NCBI GenBank assembly: GCA_934168205.1
Contig: CAKPMX010000003.1
Span: 62,001 to 126,000, forward strand
Source of the DNA: an uncultured Bacilli bacterium
GTDB taxonomy: Bacteria > Bacillota_I > Bacilli_A > RF39 > UBA660
Reading direction: 5' to 3'
Length of the DNA stretch: 64,000 bases
The number at the start of each line of letters is the position of its first letter. The first letter of the stretch is position 1. The translations under genes and the position numbers were made by a program. Shown piece after piece: positions 41,689 through 50,412 of the stretch. Below the pieces are notes generated by a model. That model had not been told where the DNA came from. It made no database searches and was given only the letters and a program-made list of their open reading frames with translations.

Positions 41689-43476
41689 CTACTTTGCTAT
41701 TTTATACGGTTTTTCTTTAGTACCATTTCCAGATACAATTTTACAATCTTTATTTAAATATCCAGTAACTCTTGTTCCTGCACTTTCCACTTCTATTGGA
41801 GCATCATAATAAATTACTCCTATTTCAGAAACCATGTACTCAAAATTTTCCTTTTGTGATGAATTTATAAGCCAGTAGCTCAATAAATTATTGGAATTTC
41901 TAGCGCTATATAAATCATACATATCTGGTGCATGGAATTTAACTTTATACTTCTTTTTTGTTGTTTCTTTATTGTATTTAGCTAAGCTTTTATATATTGG
42001 TACTTCTATTTCTGTTTTGACAAAATATTTTTCATCCATTGTATCTGCTGCTTTTTGATTTATTTTGTATCCAACATTTCCTTTTTGATTAGGATTATAT
42101 ATTTTATTAGTTATATTATCATCATAGCTAATTCTTTCCTCACCAGCTATTGGAACATTTGAATTTGATACAACTTTTACAGTGCCAGAATTTTCTGTTT
42201 CTACTATTCGCCATAACATGTTTGAATATTCTATATATTCACCTGAGTATCTAGTGTTTAAACTCTCATCTGTTTTACCAGTTTTCATATCTTCTATTTG
42301 ATAAGGGTTATTTTCTGTGCCTGTTCCCGAAGTAATTAAATTTGAACCTTTAATAGTTATCACTGGTCTAATTCCAAAGTTATAATCTTTTGAAAATTCC
42401 ATGTATTTGGAATTATTATTATTAATAAAAGCACTTCTTGTTGTCCAGCTTTCTTTATCTGTTTTAGTATTAGCTAGCCAAACTATTGTGTCTGGATATA
42501 GATAACTTCTACCTGTATTGGCATCCACACTGTTATTTACATCTTCTACTGATAAAATGTAAACATCTTTTTCTTTTGTATATGATGAACATTTCTTAGT
42601 AGTTGTATCTGTTACTTTGTCATTGCAATATTTTGTTTTTACAATGTATTCTTTTGAACTATCAGCTAAGTGATCATAGTAATATTCTAGCCATTGGTCT
42701 AATCCTGAATAGTTAACATTTGAAACATCTTCAGCTGCTACTATTTTTACATTACCATTTTCTACACTAACAATTCTAAATAAGTTCCCAGAAAATCTAA
42801 TGTAGTTATTTTCAATAGCTCCTGTATATACTCCTGTATTGTTTGTGTCTTTTTTTATAGTATGTTCTAGTTCTTGTACTACTTTTACAGTTCTTACTTT
42901 TTCTGTTTTATTTTTAAAACTATCTAGTGCTGTATAAGTAACTTTATAAGTACCAATTTTTGATGTATCAACTTTACTAGAGTCTATAGTAACATCTTTA
43001 ACATCCATTTTTCCATCGGTATTGTCTACTACTTTTTTAACACCAAGTTCTTCATATTTTTCATCTTTGTTTATAGTTATTTCATCTTTACCATTTAAAG
43101 TAATTGTAGGGCCTTTATGATCTGTTGTTGATTTTAAAACTCCACATTCTAGATAAGCATAATATTTATATCCTGAATTTGTGTGTTTTACTTTTACCCA
43201 GCTTTCAGTTATTGAACAAGGTTCTTTACTGAATGGAACATAAAAATCCTTATCAATATAGCTTTCTCGTGATAAGGTTTGTAATGTTACAGTACTTATT
43301 CTAGTTCCTGTAGGTAATTTATCTAAATTTATTTCATAATATCTTTTAGCAGCTTTTACCATTTCATTTTCGTTTTGTTTAAAAGTTATATATGGTGATA
43401 ATACTAAAAACCAAACAAATAAACCAACAATAACTACAGTAATAGTTAATCTTATTAACCTTAATTTATTTTTCAT
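41689..43476 (-). CDS. Modular surface protein: pilin-like N-terminus, Ig-like domain, two DUF6273-like modules
   Basis: A 595-aa protein with a transmembrane helix (about 9-28), then a YYEINLDKLPTG pilin-like stretch. A DUF5011-type Ig-like domain (about 118-205, KIGTYKVTYTALD) follows, and two modules each with FRIV/WRIV, then RPV, and an SGxGTxxNPY-type end (ITSGTGTENNPYQI and VSGNGTKEKPYKI). The same module ends the protein at 19375. Likely exposed on the surface and possibly built into or alongside the pilus. SD AAGGAGAA. Confidence 0.6.
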   Translation of the reverse strand: MKNKLRLIRLTITVVIVGLFVWFLVLSPYITFKQNENEMVKAAKRYYEINLDKLPTGTRISTVTLQTLSRESYIDKDFYVPFSKEPCSITESWVKVKHTNSGYKYYAYLECGVLKSTTDHKGPTITLNGKDEITINKDEKYEELGVKKVVDNTDGKMDVKDVTIDSSKVDTSKIGTYKVTYTALDSFKNKTEKVRTVKVVQELEHTIKKDTNNTGVYTGAIENNYIRFSGNLFRIVSVENGNVKIVAAEDVSNVNYSGLDQWLEYYYDHLADSSKEYIVKTKYCNDKVTDTTTKKCSSYTKEKDVYILSVEDVNNSVDANTGRSYLYPDTIVWLANTKTDKESWTTRSAFINNNNSKYMEFSKDYNFGIRPVITIKGSNLITSGTGTENNPYQIEDMKTGKTDESLNTRYSGEYIEYSNMLWRIVETENSGTVKVVSNSNVPIAGEERISYDDNITNKIYNPNQKGNVGYKINQKAADTMDEKYFVKTEIEVPIYKSLAKYNKETTKKKYKVKFHAPDMYDLYSARNSNNLLSYWLINSSQKENFEYMVSEIGVIYYDAPIEVESAGTRVTGYLNKDCKIVSGNGTKEKPYKIAK

Positions 43477-43486
43477 ATTATTCTCC

Positions 43487-45043
43487 TTATTTTAACTTAT
43501 ATATGTATTTATTGTTACGTGCGATAATTACTAATTCTATTTCTTTAGCATTGACTATATTCTCTGGTACTTTTATATAAACATATTTACCATAATATTT
43601 CATAGTACCAATGGCATTATTAATTCTATACCCTTTTCTACCATTACTATTATCTATATAATTAATTTTACCATATTTAGATAAAAAGTCAATCATATCT
43701 TTGCCTGTAAAGTCGTTGGAAGAAAAGTCTAATTTAAGGATTTGCATACCATTTTTAGCAGTTGCTACTTTACTTACTATAGCACAAGTATCTCGATCAC
43801 ATTCTTCGACGTTATAACTTGTAGTATTTCCTATTACTAAATTGTCGAAAATCACTTCCTTTTCTTCTGTTGGCATCTTAATAGTTAATACATCACCAAG
43901 ATTTACAGTTTCATTTTCTTTTATTTTTGATAAGTCTGTTATTTTTAATTTTATTTTTCTTAAATGTTTTTCATTACCATTTAATTCTTGATAGTAAAGA
44001 ACAAATCTATTAATATTTTCTTTTGCTGATACTTTGTAAATTAATAGCAAGTTAGTTTCTCTACCATTTTCCAATGTTAATTCTGATACGGTTTTGCCTA
44101 AATCTCTAAATTGTGTTTCATACCTTTTATTTGTTGGTGAATAATTTGAGGACCTATTCATGACATGAAAACGATTTAGATTAACGGTTCTTTTTACGGA
44201 ATTGTTTTTAATGTTTAGATCGAGTATTACAAAACTAGAATTAGATGATATTTTACTTCCTTTATAATCTTTATCACTGTAATAACTATTATTGATGGTT
44301 ATTGTGTATCCATTAGTATTTATAATATCTCCTTGTCTGTAGGCTTTATTAACAACAAATATAAAGTTATAACTCTTGTAGGCAACAAAAACGATTAGTA
44401 TTATGCTTACTATTTCTACTAATAATTTGTGTTCTTGAACAAAATAACCAAGATTTCTTTTTAATCTTTTTGCAGTTCTTCTTATACTTTCTTTATCTAT
44501 ATCAATATTAATTTCTATTTCTTCGCGGTCTGACTCTGAGAGTTCTAGATATTCTTTGTCAGTTTTAAAGTCGAATTTTTTTAAGTCCACACCAAGAATT
44601 CTTATTCCTAATAAGATAAATGTTGCATATTGTGGTATTGTTAAAATAAAGATAACATCTCTTATAGCTCTTATTGTTGTTGTTTCTGAACTTCCAGTGT
44701 AACTATTAAAATATCCAGCTGTAAATATGAATGTAAGGAATAAGACTGTATACTCTATTGCTGGTAACAAATATGTTTTCCATGGCTTATCCTTGTGTTT
44801 TAATAATATGATTAGTGCTACACTTGATGCTATTAATAGAATTAATGCAAGCATAGGTACAAAACCAGTGTATTTAGATATTGGTTCATTATAAGAATCA
44901 TAGCTGAATAAATCCATGAATTCATTTATGAATGAACTCAAAGTAATTGTTTTGTAATAAATAAACGCACATAATAAAAACATGAATATATGTATTTTTC
45001 TAAAGTTTTTAATTAGAAATGCATATGGTTTTCTTATAATCAC
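43487..45043 (-). CDS. First gene of the cluster: polytopic protein with DUF4352-like domain
   Basis: A 518-aa membrane protein. About five hydrophobic helices lie in the first 155 residues and another near 210-230. An extracytoplasmic beta-rich domain (about 235-350, SSFVILDLNIKNNSVKRTV, Ig-like and resembling DUF4352) is followed by a C-terminal domain with a Cys pair (CDRDTC). The GTG at 45043 is chosen as start, nine bases after SD AGGAG. The cluster promoter is just upstream. The function is unknown. Confidence 0.6.
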   Translation of the reverse strand: MIIRKPYAFLIKNFRKIHIFMFLLCAFIYYKTITLSSFINEFMDLFSYDSYNEPISKYTGFVPMLALILLIASSVALIILLKHKDKPWKTYLLPAIEYTVLFLTFIFTAGYFNSYTGSSETTTIRAIRDVIFILTIPQYATFILLGIRILGVDLKKFDFKTDKEYLELSESDREEIEINIDIDKESIRRTAKRLKRNLGYFVQEHKLLVEIVSIILIVFVAYKSYNFIFVVNKAYRQGDIINTNGYTITINNSYYSDKDYKGSKISSNSSFVILDLNIKNNSVKRTVNLNRFHVMNRSSNYSPTNKRYETQFRDLGKTVSELTLENGRETNLLLIYKVSAKENINRFVLYYQELNGNEKHLRKIKLKITDLSKIKENETVNLGDVLTIKMPTEEKEVIFDNLVIGNTTSYNVEECDRDTCAIVSKVATAKNGMQILKLDFSSNDFTGKDMIDFLSKYGKINYIDNSNGRKGYRINNAIGTMKYYGKYVYIKVPENIVNAKEIELVIIARNNKYIYKLK

Positions 45044-45075
45044 GGTTATCAACTCCTATTATCCTATTCTTTTTA

Positions 45076-45104
45076 AGTATACAATACTTTGTTATAAAGG
45101 TCAA
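45076..45104 (-). promoter_or_regulatory. Main promoter of the Tad/T4SS cluster
   Basis: On the minus strand: TTGACC (45099-45104), 17-bp spacer, TATACT (45076-45081). The -35 is embedded at the end of the T run of the upstream serpin terminator. The first cluster gene starts 33 bp downstream of the -10. Confidence 0.85.
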
Positions 45105-45156
45105 AAAAAAGTTCACGAAATGTGAACTTAATACAAGCTAATTTTTAGCTCGTATT
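45104..45156 (-). terminator. Tandem terminators of the serpin gene
   Basis: Two stems lie between the serpin stop and the cluster promoter. AATAC-AGCTA (45130-45140) pairs with TAGCT-GTATT (45146-45156), with one mismatch. The second is GTTCAC with GTGAAC (45111-45116 and 45122-45127), followed on the minus strand by eight Ts. Confidence 0.8.
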
Positions 45157-45173
45157 TTATAGCATTTTAAGTA

Positions 45174-46862
45174 TTAAGCATTTGTTGGATTATATACTGT
45201 ACCAGTAAACCATACTTCTCCAGTATCTTTATCTCTGATTATATACATATATGGTTTATCAAATGTTAAATCTATTGTTACAACTGGGACATCAAATAGA
45301 TAATCAAAACCACCAGCAGTAGATCCAAAACCACCCATTACTGTTGCGGCAGCTGCTTTAATACCATCGTTTGAGAATTCAATATTAGCTTTATGTATAG
45401 CACTATCTATATATGCGCCAGTAGCTATTTCTGATAAATCTGATTTATCTTTATCAAATATATTTGTTATACCTAATGCTTTTAAATCATCAACTAGTTG
45501 TAATTCATATTCATATTTAAATAATGGTATTTTGCCAGTTATTTGAGTGACTTTTCCTTTTTCAAAGTTATTTAATTCTATTGTTTTTAAATTACTGATG
45601 ATATTGTTGACTTTCTTAGCGTTAGTATTTTTTATGTAATCAGTTAAGCTTTCATTAGTTGGCATAATTCCAACATATTCTAAAGTAGTACCATTGTATG
45701 TCTTTAAGTCTTTAGCGAATGATTTTACATTATCGTCTATATAGAAGTAATAATCAGTTGATGTATCTACTCTTTTATAATTAGAATCTAATTGTTCAAT
45801 AAATTTTTCAACATATTTATCTACATCTAACTCATTACTCATTTTTGCATATTCATAACTTTCTGGATCTTTTAGCCAGTCAGTATAAGCATCTGTGATA
45901 GTCTTTTTAATATTATCTCTTCCTAGAGTGCTTACGATGTCATAATTATTAATTGATGAACCAAATTCTACTGAATCAACCTCTTGTCCATTGAAGTTTA
46001 CTTTTTCATATGTACTTTCAATTAATGGTATTGAAGTTGAATATTTTTCATGGTCATAATCAACACTATATCGATCGCGATAGTTGTTTGTTGTTGCTTG
46101 AATCTTTTTATTCCATTCCATATCGATTGCTAAAGCATTTATCAAGAAGAAATATTTATCTTTTACAGTTTTATCATCTAATATATTATTAACTAAATTA
46201 AATGTTTTATTACTAACCCAGCTATTAATAGTATTAGCACTTGTAAAGTCATCATATATTACTTCAGCATTGTATTTATTATTTAGATTTTTAGCATAGC
46301 TTTCTTTTACTTGATTTTTGTATGTGTTGTTGATAAATACTGCATTCGCAAATGACATATTGTTACTATTAACATATTTATTTGATTTATATCCACCAAT
46401 GATGTCATCAATTTGTTCTTTTGTAGAACCTTTTGCTCCTTCACTAAGCATTGCTAAAGCATATTTTATTGATAATGGGCTATATAGCTTATTCTTTTCA
46501 CCTGATTCTAGCATTAAAAATGCTAAGTCAAAGTCTTCTATAGAATTTCCTGACATCCTATATGCTGATACTTTCTTTGGCTCATTAGATATTACATCTT
46601 TTTTGTTGTCTTTATTGCCTTTTGTTAAGACAAAATATGTGCCAAGTAATGCTAATAAAACTATAATGATAATAATTACTGCGAAGTTTTTATTTTTCTT
46701 TTTTGGCTTTTCTTCTTTTGATGTTCCGCTTTTTGTTGCTTCATTATTTTCTACACTTGTTTTTTCCTCGTTTTCTTCTGTTTCTTTTACTACTACTTCA
46801 TTTTCTACATTAGTGTTTTCTTTAGTTTCTAATGTCTCATTTTTGTTTTCGTTATTTTCCAT
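45174..46862 (-). CDS. Membrane-anchored serpin
   Basis: A 562-aa protein. Residues 1-60 are Glu/Asn/Thr-rich and cytoplasmic, a transmembrane helix follows (about 61-84), then a serpin fold on the outside. Serpin signatures are SPLSIKYALAMLSEGAKGSTKEQI (split: SPLSIKYALAML and GAKGSTKEQI), a hinge NDGIKAAAATVMG from residue 498, a reactive loop to about 528, and the C-terminal FDKPYMYIIRDKDTGEVWFTG with the family ending NPT. Inhibitory serpins trap serine or cysteine proteases. The Ala-rich hinge supports an inhibitory type; the target is unknown. It precedes the cluster but has its own terminators. Confidence 0.9.
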   Translation of the reverse strand: MENNENKNETLETKENTNVENEVVVKETEENEEKTSVENNEATKSGTSKEEKPKKKNKNFAVIIIIIVLLALLGTYFVLTKGNKDNKKDVISNEPKKVSAYRMSGNSIEDFDLAFLMLESGEKNKLYSPLSIKYALAMLSEGAKGSTKEQIDDIIGGYKSNKYVNSNNMSFANAVFINNTYKNQVKESYAKNLNNKYNAEVIYDDFTSANTINSWVSNKTFNLVNNILDDKTVKDKYFFLINALAIDMEWNKKIQATTNNYRDRYSVDYDHEKYSTSIPLIESTYEKVNFNGQEVDSVEFGSSINNYDIVSTLGRDNIKKTITDAYTDWLKDPESYEYAKMSNELDVDKYVEKFIEQLDSNYKRVDTSTDYYFYIDDNVKSFAKDLKTYNGTTLEYVGIMPTNESLTDYIKNTNAKKVNNIISNLKTIELNNFEKGKVTQITGKIPLFKYEYELQLVDDLKALGITNIFDKDKSDLSEIATGAYIDSAIHKANIEFSNDGIKAAAATVMGGFGSTAGGFDYLFDVPVVTIDLTFDKPYMYIIRDKDTGEVWFTGTVYNPTNA

Positions 46863-46925
46863 AACTAGTATCTCACCTACCTTAAATAAATATTATACTT
46901 TATTAGTGAAAAACGCAATATAAAA

Positions 46926-46951
46926 TTAAAAAAAAACAGTCATCTTGACTG
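46926..46951 (-). terminator. Terminator of greA
   Basis: CAGTCA (46937-46942) pairs with TGACTG (46946-46951), loop TCT, followed by eight or more Ts on the minus strand. Confidence 0.85.
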
Positions 46952-46955
46952 CTAA

Positions 46956-47426
46956 TTATTTTATTTCGATTATTTCTATTTCGTAAGACCCATTTGGACT
47001 TTCTACTGTTACGACATCGCCAACTTTATGATCAAATAAGGCTTTAGCAATTGGACTTTCATTAGAAATTCGACTTTCAAAAGGATCTGCCTCTTGACTA
47101 CCAACGATTTTATATTCATCTTCTTCGTCATCATCAACATATTTAATAGCTACGGTATTTCCGATACCTACTTTATCTTTTGAAACTTCACTAATAATTG
47201 AAACGTTTTCTAGCATTTTCTCTAATTGCTTTATTCTACCTTCAATTTGAGCTTGTTCATTACGAGCAGCATCATATTCAGCATTTTCTGATAAGTCTCC
47301 TAGAGATCTAGCCTCTTTAATAGCTTGAATATTTTCTGGCCTTCTTACGTTTATTAAATTATCTAATTCATTTTTTAATTCATCCAAACCTTCTTGGGTT
47401 AAATATACTGTGTTTTTATTTCCCAT
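46956..47426 (-). CDS. greA: Transcription elongation factor GreA
   Basis: A 156-aa GreA of typical length: N-terminal coiled coil with YLTQEGLDELKNELD and the tip acidic region GDLSENAEYDAARNEQ that reaches the RNA polymerase active site, and a C-terminal FKBP-like domain with SPIAKALFDHKVGD. GreA restarts backtracked polymerase. SD GAGGTGAT; the promoter is at 47490-47518. Confidence 0.97.
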   Translation of the reverse strand: MGNKNTVYLTQEGLDELKNELDNLINVRRPENIQAIKEARSLGDLSENAEYDAARNEQAQIEGRIKQLEKMLENVSIISEVSKDKVGIGNTVAIKYVDDDEEDEYKIVGSQEADPFESRISNESPIAKALFDHKVGDVVTVESPNGSYEIEIIEIK

Positions 47427-47463
47427 GTGTTATCACCTCATTAAATGTTTAATACAAGTTTAC

Positions 47464-47518
47464 GTTGAATACTAGATTCAACTTGCGATAGTATATCACA
47501 CTTTTTTTGTTTTAGCAA
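47464..47518 (-). promoter_or_regulatory. Promoter of greA with a hairpin at the start of the transcript
   Basis: On the minus strand: TTGCTA (47513-47518), 17-bp spacer, TATACT (47490-47495). GTTGAAT/ATTCAAC (47464-47470 and 47476-47482) form a 7-bp stem at the expected 5' end of the mRNA; it could stabilise the message. No T run follows, so it is not a terminator. Confidence 0.75.
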
Positions 47519-47537
47519 TATGCTAATTTTTGTATTT

Positions 47538-48167
47538 TTAATCAGTCTCTTTTTTGGTCATTTGTTTACAATAGACTTTTTCTCTTGAAATATTTTTATT
47601 TATTTTTCTTAAGTCTTCTGTTGTATAATGATCAGAATTAATAATACTAAAAGGAGCTTTAGAGTTTCTAATAAATTCAGCAAGACTCTTTCTAACTCCA
47701 AGTAGTGCATGTGGATAATCACTAATGTTTTCTAGGTCTTCTCTCATAAAACTTCGTAACTCTAACTTTTCTATTTCTTTTAGTTTTTCAGCATTGATAT
47801 AAGCAAATACACTACCAGTCATGAGACCAATAATTATTGTTGCCCCTGTCGTTATAATTATTTGTTCAAATGTTGAATTCAATATATTAGCACCAAGTTC
47901 TTCTACTATCAAAGCTGCTAATGTTGTTCCAGCAAGAGTTGAAACAATTGTTTTCGCTCCCTTACTTTCAAAATACATTTTGTCATCTTTTGCTTCTTGG
48001 GCTTGTAATTCCATTATATCAATAACTGTCTTCAGGTTGTCTTCACTACTCTCATAACCAGTATATACTGTTCCATCAGCAAATTTTATACTGAATGTTT
48101 CTCCATTATCAATTATTTCTGTTATATAGGTATGTTTATCATTTTTATTTTTACCAAGATATAGCAT
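47538..48167 (-). CDS. Unknown membrane-associated protein, tandem paralog B
   Basis: A 209-aa protein of unknown function. An N-terminal beta domain (about 1-45, YLGKNKNDKHTYITEIIDNG, SIKFADGTVY) is followed by a helical segment and a Gly/Ala-rich hydrophobic pair (about 73-125). The C-terminal helical domain has MREDLENISDYPHALLGVR. It shares most of this with the gene directly upstream at 48219, so they are tandem duplicates. Both have a near-identical SD context (GAAGGGAGT). Confidence 0.65.
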   Translation of the reverse strand: MLYLGKNKNDKHTYITEIIDNGETFSIKFADGTVYTGYESSEDNLKTVIDIMELQAQEAKDDKMYFESKGAKTIVSTLAGTTLAALIVEELGANILNSTFEQIIITTGATIIIGLMTGSVFAYINAEKLKEIEKLELRSFMREDLENISDYPHALLGVRKSLAEFIRNSKAPFSIINSDHYTTEDLRKINKNISREKVYCKQMTKKETD

Positions 48168-48218
48168 CTTAATACTCCCTTCAAAAAACAGGAAATTACG
48201 TTATAAGTTGTTAATCTT

Positions 48219-48848
48219 TTATTTTACTGATTTTAATTGATAAACTTTTTCTCTTTCAACATTTTGACTTATTTTTATTAAATCTTTTGTTGTGTATTCT
48301 TCAGAATGAATTGCTCCAAATGGATTATCAAAACTACTTACTAATTCTTGAACACGACTTCTAACACCAGTTAAAGCATGTGGATAATCGCTAATGTTTT
48401 CTAAATCTTCGTTCATTGAATCACGTAGCTTAAATTTCTTAATTTCGGCTATTTTTTTAGCATTTACCGCAATATGTTTTAAACCAATGAGAGTACCAGC
48501 TCCAATAGTTATTCCTGTTGCTGTTACTACATGTTCAGGACTTACGGATGAAAATGTGTCGCATAAAGCTGTGCCAAGTAATTGAACAGCATATGCACCA
48601 GCTGTAGTTCCAGCTATTGTTGCAGTAGCATTAAGTCCAACTAACCCTTTATAATATCCTTCTAATTCAGTAGCATCTTCAGCTTGTGCTTCCATAGCAT
48701 CACTAACTGTATTTAAATTTTCTTCAGTCTTTGCATATCCATCATATATTGTTCCATCTGCAAACTTTATACTGAAAGTATCTCCATTATCAATTACTGA
48801 TACGATATATTTGTGTTTATCTGCTTTGTTTTTACTAAGATATTGCAT
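48219..48848 (-). CDS. Unknown membrane-associated protein, tandem paralog A
   Basis: A 209-aa paralog of the 47538 product, with the same N-terminal YLSKNKADKHKYIVSVIDNG/SIKFADGTIYDGY and C-terminal MNEDLENISDYPHALTGVR and YTTKDLIKISQNVEREKVY blocks. The central hydrophobic region is diverged but keeps two Gly/Ala-rich helices. It has a good promoter and SD. The function is unknown. Confidence 0.65.
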   Translation of the reverse strand: MQYLSKNKADKHKYIVSVIDNGDTFSIKFADGTIYDGYAKTEENLNTVSDAMEAQAEDATELEGYYKGLVGLNATATIAGTTAGAYAVQLLGTALCDTFSSVSPEHVVTATGITIGAGTLIGLKHIAVNAKKIAEIKKFKLRDSMNEDLENISDYPHALTGVRSRVQELVSSFDNPFGAIHSEEYTTKDLIKISQNVEREKVYQLKSVK

Positions 48849-48877
48849 ATCTTTCCACTCCCTTCAAAAGTAGGCAT

Positions 48878-48906
48878 ATTATATCACAAGTTGTCATTTT
48901 TTGCAA
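48878..48906 (-). promoter_or_regulatory. Promoter of the tandem paralogs
   Basis: On the minus strand: TTGCAA (48901-48906), 17-bp spacer, TATAAT (48878-48883). Confidence 0.75.
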
Positions 48907-48913
48907 GATATTT

Positions 48914-50038
48914 CTACTTTTCTATTTCTTCTAGAAATAATTCATCAGTCATGCCAGCGATAAAATCTATTATTTTACGCTTTGATGATGTTTCTTCTAA
49001 ATACTTTGAACTTTGATTATTTAAGAATATTTTATAGATAATACTTTCAGTATTATTATTTTCTATATCAGATAAATATCTGTTGTATATACTATTCATA
49101 CCTTTTCTATAATATTCTATTTCTTCTTTAGTTAAGCTCTTACTATAAATATTTTCATAATTAAATTTCTTTAAATCATTTAAGGCTTCAAAGACCTTTT
49201 TACTCATTGTAATATATGGCTTATCTACACTATTATCAATAATATCTGTTACGATAGTATTTATTATATCTCTATTGTCATTACCTAAAACTGCAGTAAT
49301 TGTTCTTGGTAAATCTTCTCTATTAAATAAATCTAAGTTAATGGCGTCTTCTATATCTCTACCAATGTAGCCTACTATATCACTGATACGTACAACACAG
49401 CCTTCTAAAGTCATAGGACGATTTTTGACTGATGCTTTTAAATCTTTATATGAATCTTGATATTGTTTTAAAAATTCTTCTTTTGTTTTCTTTGTGTCTG
49501 GCTCATATTTATTAGATAGTAATTCTCCATTATGACACATTATACCGTCTAGCACTTGTACGGATAAGTTTAATCCTTTTCCATTATTTTCTACATACAT
49601 ATAATGTCTTACACCTTGGATATTATGAGCAAAGTATTCATTTAGCTCTCGTAAAGATATTTCATTTAAAATAGCTTCACCTGCATGGCCTAATGGAGTA
49701 TGACCTATATCATGACCTAGTGCTATAGCTTCTATTAAATCAGTGTTTAAACCTAGTCCCCTTCCTATAGTTCTAGCAATTTTACTAACTAATTGGACAT
49801 GAGTCATTCTTTTTGATATATGATCATTATGTTTAAAAGAATATACTTGAGTCTTATCTAGATATCTTGTATAACTTAGGGCATGAATAATTCTATCTAT
49901 ATCTCTAAAGAATGAAGTTCTAATATCATTATCTGATATTTCTTCAAAACGAATAGCATCTTTACTTTTTGTTGCATATTTTGTATATATTTCTTCTTGT
50001 TTTTGAAAATTTCTTTTTATGACTTCTAGGTTTTTCAT
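48914..50038 (-). CDS. HD-domain dNTP triphosphohydrolase (Dgt family)
   Basis: A 374-aa HD-superfamily protein like dGTPase/YwfO. It has RTSFFRDIDRIIHALSYTRYLDKTQVY, the metal-binding H...HD motif in MTHVQLVSKIARTIGRGLGLN and AIALGHDIGHTPLGHAGE, and a later D in RISDIVGYIGRD. Such enzymes hydrolyse dNTPs to nucleosides and triphosphate. It is four bases after the small 121-aa gene and likely cotranscribed with the trhP genes. Confidence 0.9.
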   Translation of the reverse strand: MKNLEVIKRNFQKQEEIYTKYATKSKDAIRFEEISDNDIRTSFFRDIDRIIHALSYTRYLDKTQVYSFKHNDHISKRMTHVQLVSKIARTIGRGLGLNTDLIEAIALGHDIGHTPLGHAGEAILNEISLRELNEYFAHNIQGVRHYMYVENNGKGLNLSVQVLDGIMCHNGELLSNKYEPDTKKTKEEFLKQYQDSYKDLKASVKNRPMTLEGCVVRISDIVGYIGRDIEDAINLDLFNREDLPRTITAVLGNDNRDIINTIVTDIIDNSVDKPYITMSKKVFEALNDLKKFNYENIYSKSLTKEEIEYYRKGMNSIYNRYLSDIENNNTESIIYKIFLNNQSSKYLEETSSKRKIIDFIAGMTDELFLEEIEK

Positions 50039-50041
50039 AAA

Positions 50042-50407
50042 TTATCCTCTTTTAATTTTACGAGCTTTTGACATAGCTTTTTTTCTTTGTTCTTTAGTAA
50101 CTATTTCATCAGCTATTGGCTTAAATGGATTGTTTTCATATTCGTCTACATAGGCAATTACTTCTTCTGGTGTTGCGACTGTATTTTTATTTATTTCACT
50201 CTTATTTACAAAAACATAATGACCTGTTCTTGCTATATCAGCAGCAACAATTCCAGATGGCACTATACTATGAATACAGTCCATTTCTACACCTGAAACA
50301 ACTTCTTTTACTCCAAGCAAATTCTTTTCAACAATTACTTTTCCTACTCTTCTTGCTTGACCTTCTTTCATTTCAAATACATCTGTTTTATAAAATTTCT
50401 TTTCCAT
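50042..50407 (-). CDS. Conserved hypothetical protein, 121 aa
   Basis: A soluble, basic protein of unknown family. The N-terminal half is beta-rich (FYKTDVFEMKEGQARRVGKVIVEKNLLGVKEV, given as two parts: FYKTDVFEMKEG and RVGKVIVEKN), the C-terminus is Lys/Arg-rich (EQRKKAMSKARKIKRG), which suggests nucleic-acid contact. Five bases after trhP2 and four before the HD hydrolase, with SD AAAGGAGG, it looks like part of the same operon. Confidence 0.6.
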   Translation of the reverse strand: MEKKFYKTDVFEMKEGQARRVGKVIVEKNLLGVKEVVSGVEMDCIHSIVPSGIVAADIARTGHYVFVNKSEINKNTVATPEEVIAYVDEYENNPFKPIADEIVTKEQRKKAMSKARKIKRG

Positions 50408-50412
50408 ATATA

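Noticed and set aside
19337..45104. Integrative conjugative element
   Set aside because: No relaxase, integrase, replication gene, tRNA-linked attachment site or direct repeat was seen, and base composition does not differ visibly from the flanks. An element remains possible only if missing parts lie outside the window.
45174..45200. NPTNA at the end of the serpin as a sortase B signal
   Set aside because: NPT is the usual end of serpins and no hydrophobic helix or basic tail follows.
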